DNA from: Bacillota bacterium
Lineage (GTDB): Bacteria > Bacillota > Clostridia > Acetivibrionales > DSM-1351
Direction of reading: 5' to 3'
Length of the DNA: 64,000 nt
NCBI GenBank assembly: GCA_023444055.1
Contig: JAEZRV010000047.1
Location: forward strand, 124,001 to 188,000
In this document: one piece after another, positions 1 through 7,791 of the stretch
How positions within the stretch are numbered: position 1 is the first letter of the stretch
Layout of the letters: each line of letters begins with the position of its first letter
The notes under the pieces: generated by a model
Told to the model about the DNA's origin: nothing
The model's input: only the letters and a program-made list of their open reading frames with translations
Databases searched by the model: none
Program-made: the position numbers and the translations under genes

Positions 1-1
1 T

Positions 2-2197
2 GGCGGTGTAATAGGAGGTTTGCTTAGTCTGCCATTTTTGATGACATTTCAAGTACTAGGAACAATCATTATTCTTACTACTATTTCAATAATTGATATT
101 ATCTTATTGACAAATGTTTCAATGGCTGCATTTCTTAGAAAAGTCTCAGCTTATTTATCAGGCAAAGTTAAAGTTTCAAATGAAAATAGAAAGCTTAGAA
201 AAGCTGAAAGGCTACAGCAAATAGAGGAAGAAGAAAATAACATAGATAAATCAATTACTGAAGAAACTCCATCGAATAAGAAAAAGATTATTAATTTTAA
301 AATAGAACGTGAAAATAGAGCTAATAAAACCCCAAGAAAGCTAAGTACTGATGAATCTACTAATATTGCAGATGACTCCTCGTCAATTAGTAATAATGAA
401 GCAGTTGAAAATATTGCTACAGAAAGCGATGAACAAGAGGAATTCTCTGTTAGCTTTACTGGATTCAATGATTTAGCCGATGAACTGGTAATTTCAGATA
501 TAAACAAAGCTAACTTACCAGATGATCTTCTTGAAATTAATAAAAGTGAAGATATTAGCGAATCTGGATGCATAGACTTAGAAAGTCAAAGCAATATGCA
601 AGAAGATGGTGGTACTTCTACTACAGAAAATCCCGATGGTAGTGAGAAGTTAGCCCAAACAGAAAATGAAAGCTGTCAAGATGATGGTGAAATAGTAATT
701 CCGCCTTTAGAGGCGAAACCATTAATATATAACTATCCTTCAGTTGAATTGTTAGACGAGAGCAAGGAAGATTTATCTAATATGAAGGCGTTGAAGAATA
801 TTGCCTTAGAGGGTGCAAAGAAGTTAGAGGATACACTAAAAAGCTTTGGTGTTGAGGCAAGGGTTATAAATATTAGCCGTGGACCTGCGGTTACAAGGTA
901 TGAATTACAACCTAGCCCTGGTGTTAAGGTAAGTAAGATAGTAAACCTTTCGGATGATATTGCACTAAATCTCGCTGCTGCTGGAGTTAGAATAGAAGCA
1001 CCGATTCCTGGAAAAGCAGCAGTAGGTATTGAAGTGCCAAACAAAGAAATGTCAGCGGTATTATTGAGGGATATTCTTGAATCTAAAGAATTTATTAATC
1101 ATCCTTCAAAGCTTGCATTTTCTGTGGGTAAAGACATTTCTGGTGAAACAGTAGTAGCAGATATTGGAAAGATGCCTCACTTGTTGGTTGCAGGAGCAAC
1201 TGGTTCAGGAAAGAGTGTATGCATAAATAGCCTTATTATGAGTATTTTATTTAAAGCATCACCAGAAGAAGTAAAACTTTTATTGGTCGATCCAAAGGTT
1301 GTTGAGTTGGGAATATACAATGGAATTCCACATTTACTTATACCTGTGGTTACAGACCCTAAAAAAGCTGCAGGTGCATTGAATTGGGCTGTACAGGAAA
1401 TGATTAATAGATATAAATTGTTTGCTGATAAAGGGGTTAGAGATTTGAAGGGTTATAATGCAATGCTCAAGGCAAATGATGAACAAGGCATATTGCCTCA
1501 GGTTGTTATAATCGTAGATGAGCTTGCAGACCTTATGATGGCGGCACCAAATGATGTTGAGGACGCAATATGCCGATTGGCTCAGATGGCCAGAGCAGCT
1601 GGAATGCATTTGGTAATAGCGACACAGAGACCATCTGTTGATGTAATAACTGGTGTAATCAAAGCCAATGTTCCATCTAGAATTTCCTTTGCTGTATCGT
1701 CGCAAGTGGATTCCAGAACAATACTTGACATGGGTGGGGCAGAAAAGCTGCTTGGCAGAGGCGATATGCTGTTTTATCCTGTTGGAGAGCCAAAACCTAT
1801 AAGAGTAAAAGGTTCATTTGTATGTGATACAGAGGTTGAAAGAGTAGTTGAGTATATTAAGACACAGGGATATTCATCATATGATGAAAATATCATAGAA
1901 AAAATTAATGACAGCAGTGTAGGAAATGATTCAAATTCAGGTGATAATGATCCGTTGCTCAATCAAGCAATAGATATGGTTGTTGACCAAGGACAAGCTT
2001 CTGTTTCTTTGGTTCAAAGAAAGTTTAAGGTTGGATATTCAAGGGCAGCAAGGATAATCGACCAGATGGAAGCACGAAATATTGTGGGTCGTTTTGAAGG
2101 TAGCAAGCCCCGCCAGGTATTAATAACTAAGCAACAATGGATTGAAATGCAAATGAGCAACTCAAAAAGTGAAAACCAGAGCTCACAAACATCTTAA
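2..2197 (+). CDS. ftsK: DNA translocase FtsK/SpoIIIE, 5' end outside the window
   Basis: FtsK/SpoIIIE proteins are membrane-anchored ATPases that pump chromosomal DNA through the division or sporulation septum. The reading frame is already open at base 2 and gives a Gly-rich turn followed by a hydrophobic helix, so the gene enters from the left and the TTG at base 20 is not a real start. Visible parts, numbered from base 20, are a last membrane segment (about 5-37), a charged Glu/Ser/Asn-rich linker (about 50-240), the motor with Walker A GATGSGKS at residues 392-399 and Walker B IIVDELADLM, and a C-terminal winged-helix gamma domain that reads DNA polarity sequences. The tail after the gamma domain is Ser/Gln-rich. 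FtsK and SpoIIIE cannot be told apart without the N-terminus. Confidence 0.95.
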   Translation, partial: GGVIGGLLSLPFLMTFQVLGTIIILTTISIIDIILLTNVSMAAFLRKVSAYLSGKVKVSNENRKLRKAERLQQIEEEENNIDKSITEETPSNKKKIINFKIERENRANKTPRKLSTDESTNIADDSSSISNNEAVENIATESDEQEEFSVSFTGFNDLADELVISDINKANLPDDLLEINKSEDISESGCIDLESQSNMQEDGGTSTTENPDGSEKLAQTENESCQDDGEIVIPPLEAKPLIYNYPSVELLDESKEDLSNMKALKNIALEGAKKLEDTLKSFGVEARVINISRGPAVTRYELQPSPGVKVSKIVNLSDDIALNLAAAGVRIEAPIPGKAAVGIEVPNKEMSAVLLRDILESKEFINHPSKLAFSVGKDISGETVVADIGKMPHLLVAGATGSGKSVCINSLIMSILFKASPEEVKLLLVDPKVVELGIYNGIPHLLIPVVTDPKKAAGALNWAVQEMINRYKLFADKGVRDLKGYNAMLKANDEQGILPQVVIIVDELADLMMAAPNDVEDAICRLAQMARAAGMHLVIATQRPSVDVITGVIKANVPSRISFAVSSQVDSRTILDMGGAEKLLGRGDMLFYPVGEPKPIRVKGSFVCDTEVERVVEYIKTQGYSSYDENIIEKINDSSVGNDSNSGDNDPLLNQAIDMVVDQGQASVSLVQRKFKVGYSRAARIIDQMEARNIVGRFEGSKPRQVLITKQQWIEMQMSNSKSENQSSQTS

Positions 2198-2332
2198 TAA
2201 AGCTATTTCCCAAAAATTAATATAAATGCATTCTTCGTAATATAATTTATATAGAATTTTAATTAGTGAAAGGATATTCAACTAATTGTAGTTTGCAAAA
2301 GATTCTTATAAAATACGCGGGGGGTGCTTTTT

Positions 2333-4120
2333 TTGTTCCTTTTAACCACATTTAATATGCTTTTATTAGTGTTACTAATTGCATATGTATTTTACAGACT
2401 AATAAAAACCAAAAGTATTGTAACTCTATGTTCATTTACACTGCAGTTATCGGCTTTGACAATCGTGTTGCTTTCGGTAGTAAATGGAGTTCGGACAAAT
2501 ACAGGAGTAGAGCTTTTCTATATTACATTCGGAATAGTTATACCATTCGGTATTATAGCTTTTGATTATCGCTTGATGATTAGAAAAATCAAGGGAAATG
2601 GGAATTATCAAGGTTTAATTACAGTTGATAAAAATGTAAAAATAGAAAATGATAATTCCTTCGAAATAATGGGCGTCGTAGCAAATGATTCTTTTGTCAG
2701 TGAAACTATCGCAGAACTTAGCCAGCTGACTGATGATTTATTTAAAGGAATAAAGAAAAAACTAGTACAAGCTAAAGTTTATTATGATGAGAATAATTTC
2801 GATGCTGCCTACGAAATCAATAACTACATGATTGGCATTTGCAGCACATCTTCAAATCTATATTTTAATCAAGGTAATATTTGCTTCAAGAAGGGAATGC
2901 TTAGTGAAGCACTTTCACATTATAGAAAGGTTCTTGAACTCAATGAACAGTTTGCTCTAAAACTTCAGAAATCAGATACTTTAAAAAATGTAAACAATAT
3001 TGTCTCAGATATTAAGTTTAAAGAATATTTTGTTTATTATAATATCGGGGTCACGTACTTAAACATGGGAAAAGTAGACTTTGCCCTTGAAAATTTTGAT
3101 AAATCGTTAGCAATAAATCCTTCTTTTGTCAACGCAAAGGAGGGTGTTGGTAGAGTGTTGATACACAATGGGAAAAATAATGAAGCAGTTAAATACTATG
3201 AGGGAATTCTCGAAAAGGATTGCAACAACTATATGATAGGCCTATTACTTGGTAAGCTATTTGTTGAATTAAATAATATTGAAAGGGCACAGGAGTGCTT
3301 TGAACAGTGTATTAAGAATAATGCAGATATGCCAGATGCATATACAGAATTAGGCAAGCTATTCATGTTACAGAAGAAGTACCAAGAAGCTTCTAAGTTA
3401 TATAAAAAATACATAGGAGTTAGGGAAAATGATTTTAAAGGGCATTACAATCTCGCAGGCTGCTATTATCAGATTGGAGAATACAAAAAGGCAATTGCTG
3501 AGTATCAAAGGGCAATCATGTTAAACGCAGATAGTTATAATAGCTTGTTTAATATGGCTCTCATTTATGAAGAAATTAAAGAAAATGATAAAGCTATTGA
3601 ATGTTATGAAGGTGCAATAGCAATAAAATCTGATTTTGTTGATGCTTATAATAATTTAGGCGTTTTATTTTCAAAGCAGCAAAGACAGTTTGAAGCTTTG
3701 GCAGCTTATTCAAATGGAATAAAAGCAAATCCTGAGAATTTTAGATTATACTATAACATGGGTGTTGTGTTGTTTGATATAAGAAGATTTGAAGATGCTG
3801 CAGATGCGTTCAATAGAGCAATTGAAATTAATTCAGAGGATAATGAGGTTTATTATTACTTAGGTGCTTCATTAACCGAGCTTAAAAAATATGATAAGGC
3901 GATTAAAGCATATAGTAAGGCTCTAGGAGAGAACATGAGTGATGGTGACCTGTATTACAATATTGCTGCGGTTTACGCATTAATGAAAAAACAGGATATT
4001 GCAATTGATAATTTAAAAAAGGCGATAATTATAGATCCAAATATTAAGAAAGAAATTTTCCAAAACAGGGTATTTGATTATATATTAATGAATTCTGATT
4101 TAATGGAGATGATATCGTAA
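2333..4120 (+). CDS. Membrane-anchored TPR-repeat protein
   Basis: Three hydrophobic segments fill the first 90 residues, followed by a short linker and about a dozen tetratricopeptide repeats to the end. Typical TPR residues recur (for example the Y.NLG and A...Y..A patterns). TPR arrays are protein-binding scaffolds, and here the array would most likely face the cytoplasm. A GTG at 2324 is also in frame, but the G-run at 2319-2324 would then touch the start codon. TTG 2333 lies 8 nt behind that G-run and is preferred. The gene follows ftsK by about 135 bases and ends before a convergent terminator. No enzymatic domain is visible, and partner and function are unknown. Confidence 0.85.
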   Translation: MFLLTTFNMLLLVLLIAYVFYRLIKTKSIVTLCSFTLQLSALTIVLLSVVNGVRTNTGVELFYITFGIVIPFGIIAFDYRLMIRKIKGNGNYQGLITVDKNVKIENDNSFEIMGVVANDSFVSETIAELSQLTDDLFKGIKKKLVQAKVYYDENNFDAAYEINNYMIGICSTSSNLYFNQGNICFKKGMLSEALSHYRKVLELNEQFALKLQKSDTLKNVNNIVSDIKFKEYFVYYNIGVTYLNMGKVDFALENFDKSLAINPSFVNAKEGVGRVLIHNGKNNEAVKYYEGILEKDCNNYMIGLLLGKLFVELNNIERAQECFEQCIKNNADMPDAYTELGKLFMLQKKYQEASKLYKKYIGVRENDFKGHYNLAGCYYQIGEYKKAIAEYQRAIMLNADSYNSLFNMALIYEEIKENDKAIECYEGAIAIKSDFVDAYNNLGVLFSKQQRQFEALAAYSNGIKANPENFRLYYNMGVVLFDIRRFEDAADAFNRAIEINSEDNEVYYYLGASLTELKKYDKAIKAYSKALGENMSDGDLYYNIAAVYALMKKQDIAIDNLKKAIIIDPNIKKEIFQNRVFDYILMNSDLMEMIS

Positions 4121-4142
4121 ATAAAGTGAAATCTGAATGGGA

Positions 4143-4160
4143 AGTTGGCTCTCGCCAACT
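4143..4160. other. Small perfect hairpin downstream of the TPR gene
   Basis: AGTTGGC and GCCAACT flank a TCTC loop 22 bases after the TPR stop codon. No T-run follows, so on its own it is a weak terminator. It may protect the mRNA 3' end ahead of the stronger hairpin at 4207. Confidence 0.45.
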
Positions 4161-4206
4161 GATTTAAATATAGTAAATAGCTTTAAAACTAGTAAATAGT
4201 TTATAG

Positions 4207-4250
4207 AAGGCTGTGTTTTTGTGGCAATCACCCCACCAAAACACAGCTTT
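4207..4250. terminator. Bidirectional terminator between convergent genes
   Basis: GCTGTGTTTT and AAAACACAGC form a long stem, extended by GTGG/CCAC, around a short loop, with A-rich and T-rich flanks on both sides. It sits between the plus-strand TPR gene and the minus-strand secreted-protein gene, so it can serve both. Confidence 0.75.
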
Positions 4251-4346
4251 AATATTTGTTTATTATGGATACTTTTGTGTAATTTGAAACGTTCTCGGAT
4301 ACTGCTCAGAAAAAGATACTCCAAAACTATATTGATGCCCACTAAC

Positions 4347-5264
4347 TTATTTTGTGGTAGTTTTTTCAGTTATCTTTTTAATGTCATCATCAGTGATTAC
4401 AATAAGAGAATCCCCTTTGTTTTTAGACTGCTCTAAAGCTTTCTTTCTGATTTCAGACTCCTCTAAAGCCTTCTTTCTACATTGCTCTTCAAAAGCTTTC
4501 ATATCTTTTACACAGCTGTCATACGACACTTGAAGAAATTCCTGATTGTACCTTGAGAAAGTCAACTGAGCCTGTTTACCATTATCTGATGTTACCAAAA
4601 TGTCAATTTCAGGGTTTTTGGCACTGCCATCATTGTTACCGATATATCCCTGTCCAGCATATTCTGCAGACACTACTTTACCTGATACTAACTTATATTT
4701 TTCTGCTACTTCTTTAGCTAGTGACGTATATTGCTCTGGATTTTTATCGAGCTCTTTATCAAATCCAACATTAATGTTACCACTTATATATTTGTCTTGG
4801 CTTGTGTTACGACATTCTCCTGTTACGGCATCTATCAAAAACCAATAGGAAAGCTTCTTATTGACAGAAATCATACCTAACCACTCTGCACGGAGTTGAG
4901 TTGAAGATACTGAATGGTAAGTCATTTCAATTGTTTTGCCGTTCATATCAACTCCGAAAAGTCGCCATAAATCCTGTGCTCCAAGTTCAGCAGCTGCTTC
5001 CGCAGATATATCATTTTTAGTGGTTTTGCAGGAAATCTTTGATATGGTTACTTTATATGCAGCTTTCACATAGCCCTTGAGTACATCTTTTGCATCGCTT
5101 GCTGTTGTACTATACGTTGTGGGAATTATTTCTGTCTTGTTGACTACTGCTGCTTTTACCGATTTTGTCATACTGCTGAAAGTCAGAGTACAAATGCCAA
5201 TTGCCACAACTGTTCCAATTACAACTTTACTGAGATTATTTCTGTTAAATATTTTAATGCTCAT
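4347..5264 (-). CDS. Secreted or membrane-anchored protein of unknown function
   Basis: The 305-residue product starts at ATG 5264, 7 bases after a good AAAGGAG. A longer frame to 5333 exists, but its first 23 residues lack an RBS. Residues 12-38 form a signal peptide or signal anchor (VVIGTVVAIGICTLTFSS) ending near an Ala-rich site. The rest is soluble, with a lysine/glutamate-rich helical tail. The middle (about residues 130-245) alternates strands, with a segment about a signal-peptide-like 'VTGECRN' turn that recalls PepSY-type regions, but this resemblance is weak. It lies 84 bases downstream of a histidine kinase and response regulator on the same strand, so it is a plausible target or accessory of that system. 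Function not recognised. Confidence 0.75.
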   Translation of the reverse strand: MSIKIFNRNNLSKVVIGTVVAIGICTLTFSSMTKSVKAAVVNKTEIIPTTYSTTASDAKDVLKGYVKAAYKVTISKISCKTTKNDISAEAAAELGAQDLWRLFGVDMNGKTIEMTYHSVSSTQLRAEWLGMISVNKKLSYWFLIDAVTGECRNTSQDKYISGNINVGFDKELDKNPEQYTSLAKEVAEKYKLVSGKVVSAEYAGQGYIGNNDGSAKNPEIDILVTSDNGKQAQLTFSRYNQEFLQVSYDSCVKDMKAFEEQCRKKALEESEIRKKALEQSKNKGDSLIVITDDDIKKITEKTTTK

Positions 5265-5348
5265 ACTGAATTCTCCTTTTATAACTTTTATATTCGTGAT
5301 CACTTTGCTATAATAATGCAGAATAATTACCAAACTATCATCAACATG

Positions 5349-6746
5349 TTAAGAAGTTGTAAAAGTAATTTTCACCTTTGTGCCATGGTTAGGCTGAGAA
5401 GAAAAAGAAATTACAGCACTATGCTTTATGGCAATCTGTTCGCATAGAGAAAGTCCTAAACCGACGCCACCCTCAGCCCTGCTACGTGATTTATCTACGC
5501 GATAAAAGGCCTCTGTTATATGACTCATATCTTCTTCTGACATTCCTCTGCCGTTATCCAGTACTGTAACTACCTTTTTGCCATCTTCATAATATGCATC
5601 CAACTTTACACTGCCATTTGAATTACAGGCTTTTATGCTATTGTCTACTAAATTGATCAGCATACATTTTAATAATTCAAAATCACCCAGTAGGCTATCG
5701 AACTTACAGGCATATTCCAGTTTTACATACTTCTGTACTGCCTTTTGATTCAGTTCATCCAAAGTACTTTGAAAAAGTTCTTTTACGCTCACATCACTAA
5801 ATATAATCTCATCATTACGAAGCATAGCAAGGTCCAATAAACGGTATGCCATATTTTGAAGACGTTTACTTTCAGACATGATATAACTGGTTGCCGATAG
5901 CTTCTCTTCATCTGTAATGGCCGCTTTCTGAATATATTCCGCATAACCATAAATCGTCGTCAGAGGCGTTCGAAGCTCATGAGCAAAATTATCAACAAAA
6001 CACTGTTTTTGCTGCGCTGATTTTGTAAGCCGAACCATTTGATTTTGAATCTCGTCTGCCATATAGTTAAAGCTCTGAGCCATTTCTGAAAGCTCATCCT
6101 TACCTGTTACTGGTAGCCTATTTTCATATTCTCCTTTAGCGATGTTTTGTGATGCCAGAGAAATTTGTATTAGAGGCTTAAAAATATGGTTAAGCAGCAA
6201 AATCAAACACACTGCAAGTAGAAAGGATATAATAATTCCAACAGTATAAAGAAAGCCAGTTACCCTGTTCCATGAAGTGATGCTATCTGATAAATCATAC
6301 ATATAGGTGAGCATATAAGTGTTATAAGGGGCAGGAAGTGATCCGCTAACACTGACATATTCTTTTTCTTTCAGTTTAATTGTATACATAATCCTATTTC
6401 CCGCTGTTAGGTTTTCTACTTTAGTATAAGAATCCTTTTCTAAAGGAACATTGGAGTAAAGTGTTTTGTCATCTTTGGATAATTCTAAAAATACATTTTT
6501 ATCTCCGTAATAGCTAACATAGGACTGGAAAAGAGGTTTCATTGCATTAACTGCTGTAGTCCCTCTAGCTTCAACTGCCGTTAAATCTTTTGCATAAGCA
6601 TTAGCAATAAAATAATGTTCTCCAAGACAGCGTTCTCTAATGCTTTCCAAATTGTTGTTTAAATTGACGAAAGAAATCAACAGAATGCTACCATTAAAAA
6701 ACAAGAGAAATAGCAGTAAAGTCATAAAATATGTTTTTAGCTTCAT
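5349..6746 (-). CDS. Sensor histidine kinase
   Basis: This 465-residue protein is a membrane sensor kinase that autophosphorylates and passes phosphate to the regulator encoded just upstream. TM1 is at about 5-28, an extracellular sensor domain at about 30-163, TM2 at about 164-189, and HAMP at about 190-240. The HisKA domain holds the phospho-acceptor in NFAHELRTPL (His256). The HATPase domain shows the N box (LVDNSIKAC), G1 (DNGRGM) and G2 (GGVGLGLSL). Its ATG overlaps the regulator stop by 4 bases, so the two are translationally coupled. The stimulus is unknown. The gene order regulator-kinase-secreted protein suggests an envelope-sensing system. Confidence 0.93.
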   Translation of the reverse strand: MKLKTYFMTLLLFLLFFNGSILLISFVNLNNNLESIRERCLGEHYFIANAYAKDLTAVEARGTTAVNAMKPLFQSYVSYYGDKNVFLELSKDDKTLYSNVPLEKDSYTKVENLTAGNRIMYTIKLKEKEYVSVSGSLPAPYNTYMLTYMYDLSDSITSWNRVTGFLYTVGIIISFLLAVCLILLLNHIFKPLIQISLASQNIAKGEYENRLPVTGKDELSEMAQSFNYMADEIQNQMVRLTKSAQQKQCFVDNFAHELRTPLTTIYGYAEYIQKAAITDEEKLSATSYIMSESKRLQNMAYRLLDLAMLRNDEIIFSDVSVKELFQSTLDELNQKAVQKYVKLEYACKFDSLLGDFELLKCMLINLVDNSIKACNSNGSVKLDAYYEDGKKVVTVLDNGRGMSEEDMSHITEAFYRVDKSRSRAEGGVGLGLSLCEQIAIKHSAVISFSSQPNHGTKVKITFTTS

Positions 6747-7396
6747 GACAGTACCTCAAACCGATAGCCTAGCTTATAAACGGTTTTTATTCGGTTATCT
6801 AGCCCCAACTTTTTACGTAATTTTTGTATATGTACATCAACTGTCCTTGTGTCGCCCTCATAGTCATACCCCCATGCAAGCTCTAATAGTTTTTCTCTTG
6901 ACAGTGCAATATTTCTGTTTCTAACAAGAACTTCTAGTAATTCATATTCTTTTGGAGTACATTCAATAGCTTCTTCATTTATAAATATCTGGCGGCTGTC
7001 AAATTGAATTTTCAAATTATCAACTTTAAAGATTTCAGATTCTTTTTTTGTTCGTCGTAGTACGGCATCTACACGCGCTAAAAGCTCTAACATTTCAAAG
7101 GGTTTTGTTAAATAATCATCTGCACCCATATTTAAACCTTTCACTCGATCCGATAAGCTGTTTTTTGCAGTTAGAAAGATAGTAGCAATCCCATCTATTC
7201 TGTCAAAAACATCAAAACCATCAAGCTCTGGTAGCATTACATCCAATAAAATCAAATCGAAAGAATATTGTTCAACAAAAGTAAGAGCTTGCTTTCCATC
7301 AAAGGCGGAAATACATTTGTGACTGACAAGGTTCATATTTCTTTTAATCAATTCATTAATTGGCAGTTCATCTTCAACAATTAGGATATTCGCCAT
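6743..7396 (-). CDS. OmpR/PhoB-family response regulator
   Basis: This 217-residue protein is the DNA-binding partner of the kinase that overlaps its 3' end. The receiver domain (1-115) has acidic residues D9/E10, the phospho-acceptor in LLDVMLP (Asp52), and the conserved Lys in DDYLTKPF. The C-terminal winged helix (about 125-217) shows the family signature RTVDVHIQKLRKKLG. The ATG follows AGGAGG by 7 bases. The gene leads a minus-strand operon of regulator, kinase and secreted protein, and its promoter must lie in 7397-7640. Targets cannot be read from the sequence. Confidence 0.93.
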   Translation of the reverse strand: MANILIVEDELPINELIKRNMNLVSHKCISAFDGKQALTFVEQYSFDLILLDVMLPELDGFDVFDRIDGIATIFLTAKNSLSDRVKGLNMGADDYLTKPFEMLELLARVDAVLRRTKKESEIFKVDNLKIQFDSRQIFINEEAIECTPKEYELLEVLVRNRNIALSREKLLELAWGYDYEGDTRTVDVHIQKLRKKLGLDNRIKTVYKLGYRFEVLS

Positions 7397-7640
7397 ATTT
7401 CTTCCTCCTGTTCATTTTTATTATAATACTAATTGGCATTAAAAATATCATAGAGTTATTACAAAGTTGTAAAAACTATAAATATTTCAATATATTAGAG
7501 TGTTTTTAATATATTCATAGGTTATCTTTAAACTCTAAAAAAACACTTTTTGTTAACTTCGATTAACTATGAGATATTAATTTACTTAACTATATATTAC
7601 AAAAGAATTTGTGTTAAAATAGTACTAATTAAATTAATTT
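7397..7640. other. Divergent intergenic region
   Basis: This AT-rich stretch separates the minus-strand regulator from the plus-strand ygiQ gene and must hold both promoters. I see several TATAAT-like hexamers but no confident -35/-10 pair. Repeat A copy 1 follows at 7641. Confidence 0.4.
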
Positions 7641-7700
7641 GGCAACAAACCATTAATAAGTTTGAACACCGATGGGTTTTTTATGTGGGAAAGTTGAATT
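7641..7700 (+). repeat. Dispersed repeat A, copy 1
   Basis: This is a reference copy of a roughly 58-bp element. Key blocks are GGCAACAAACCATT, AAGTTTGAACACCGATGGG, a T-run and ATGTGGGAAAGTTGAAT. CAAC near the start pairs with GTTG near the end, and flanking TTAATT/AATTAA extends the stem. Inside, AAACC pairs with GGTTT ahead of a T-run. Other copies are at 34720, 39320, 47732(-), 52192(-), with decayed ones at 19947 and about 47917(-). This copy lies 92 bases upstream of ygiQ in the same orientation. Confidence 0.85.
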
Positions 7701-7791
7701 AATAATAATACTTGTTTTTGAGAATGATACAAAATGTTTTAATTTAAACTAAGATACTATAAGAACAACTAATGCAAAGGAAAAATATAAA

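Noticed and set aside
1334..1705. 123-codon minus-strand frame inside ftsK
   Set aside because: It lies wholly within the conserved FtsK motor region, so it is a shadow of that coding sequence.
7641..7700. Repeat A as a cyclic-di-GMP-I riboswitch (AAACCATT resembles its core)
   Set aside because: The GNRA-receptor layout and the second conserved stem of that class are missing, and the element is too short. It also recurs before unrelated genes.
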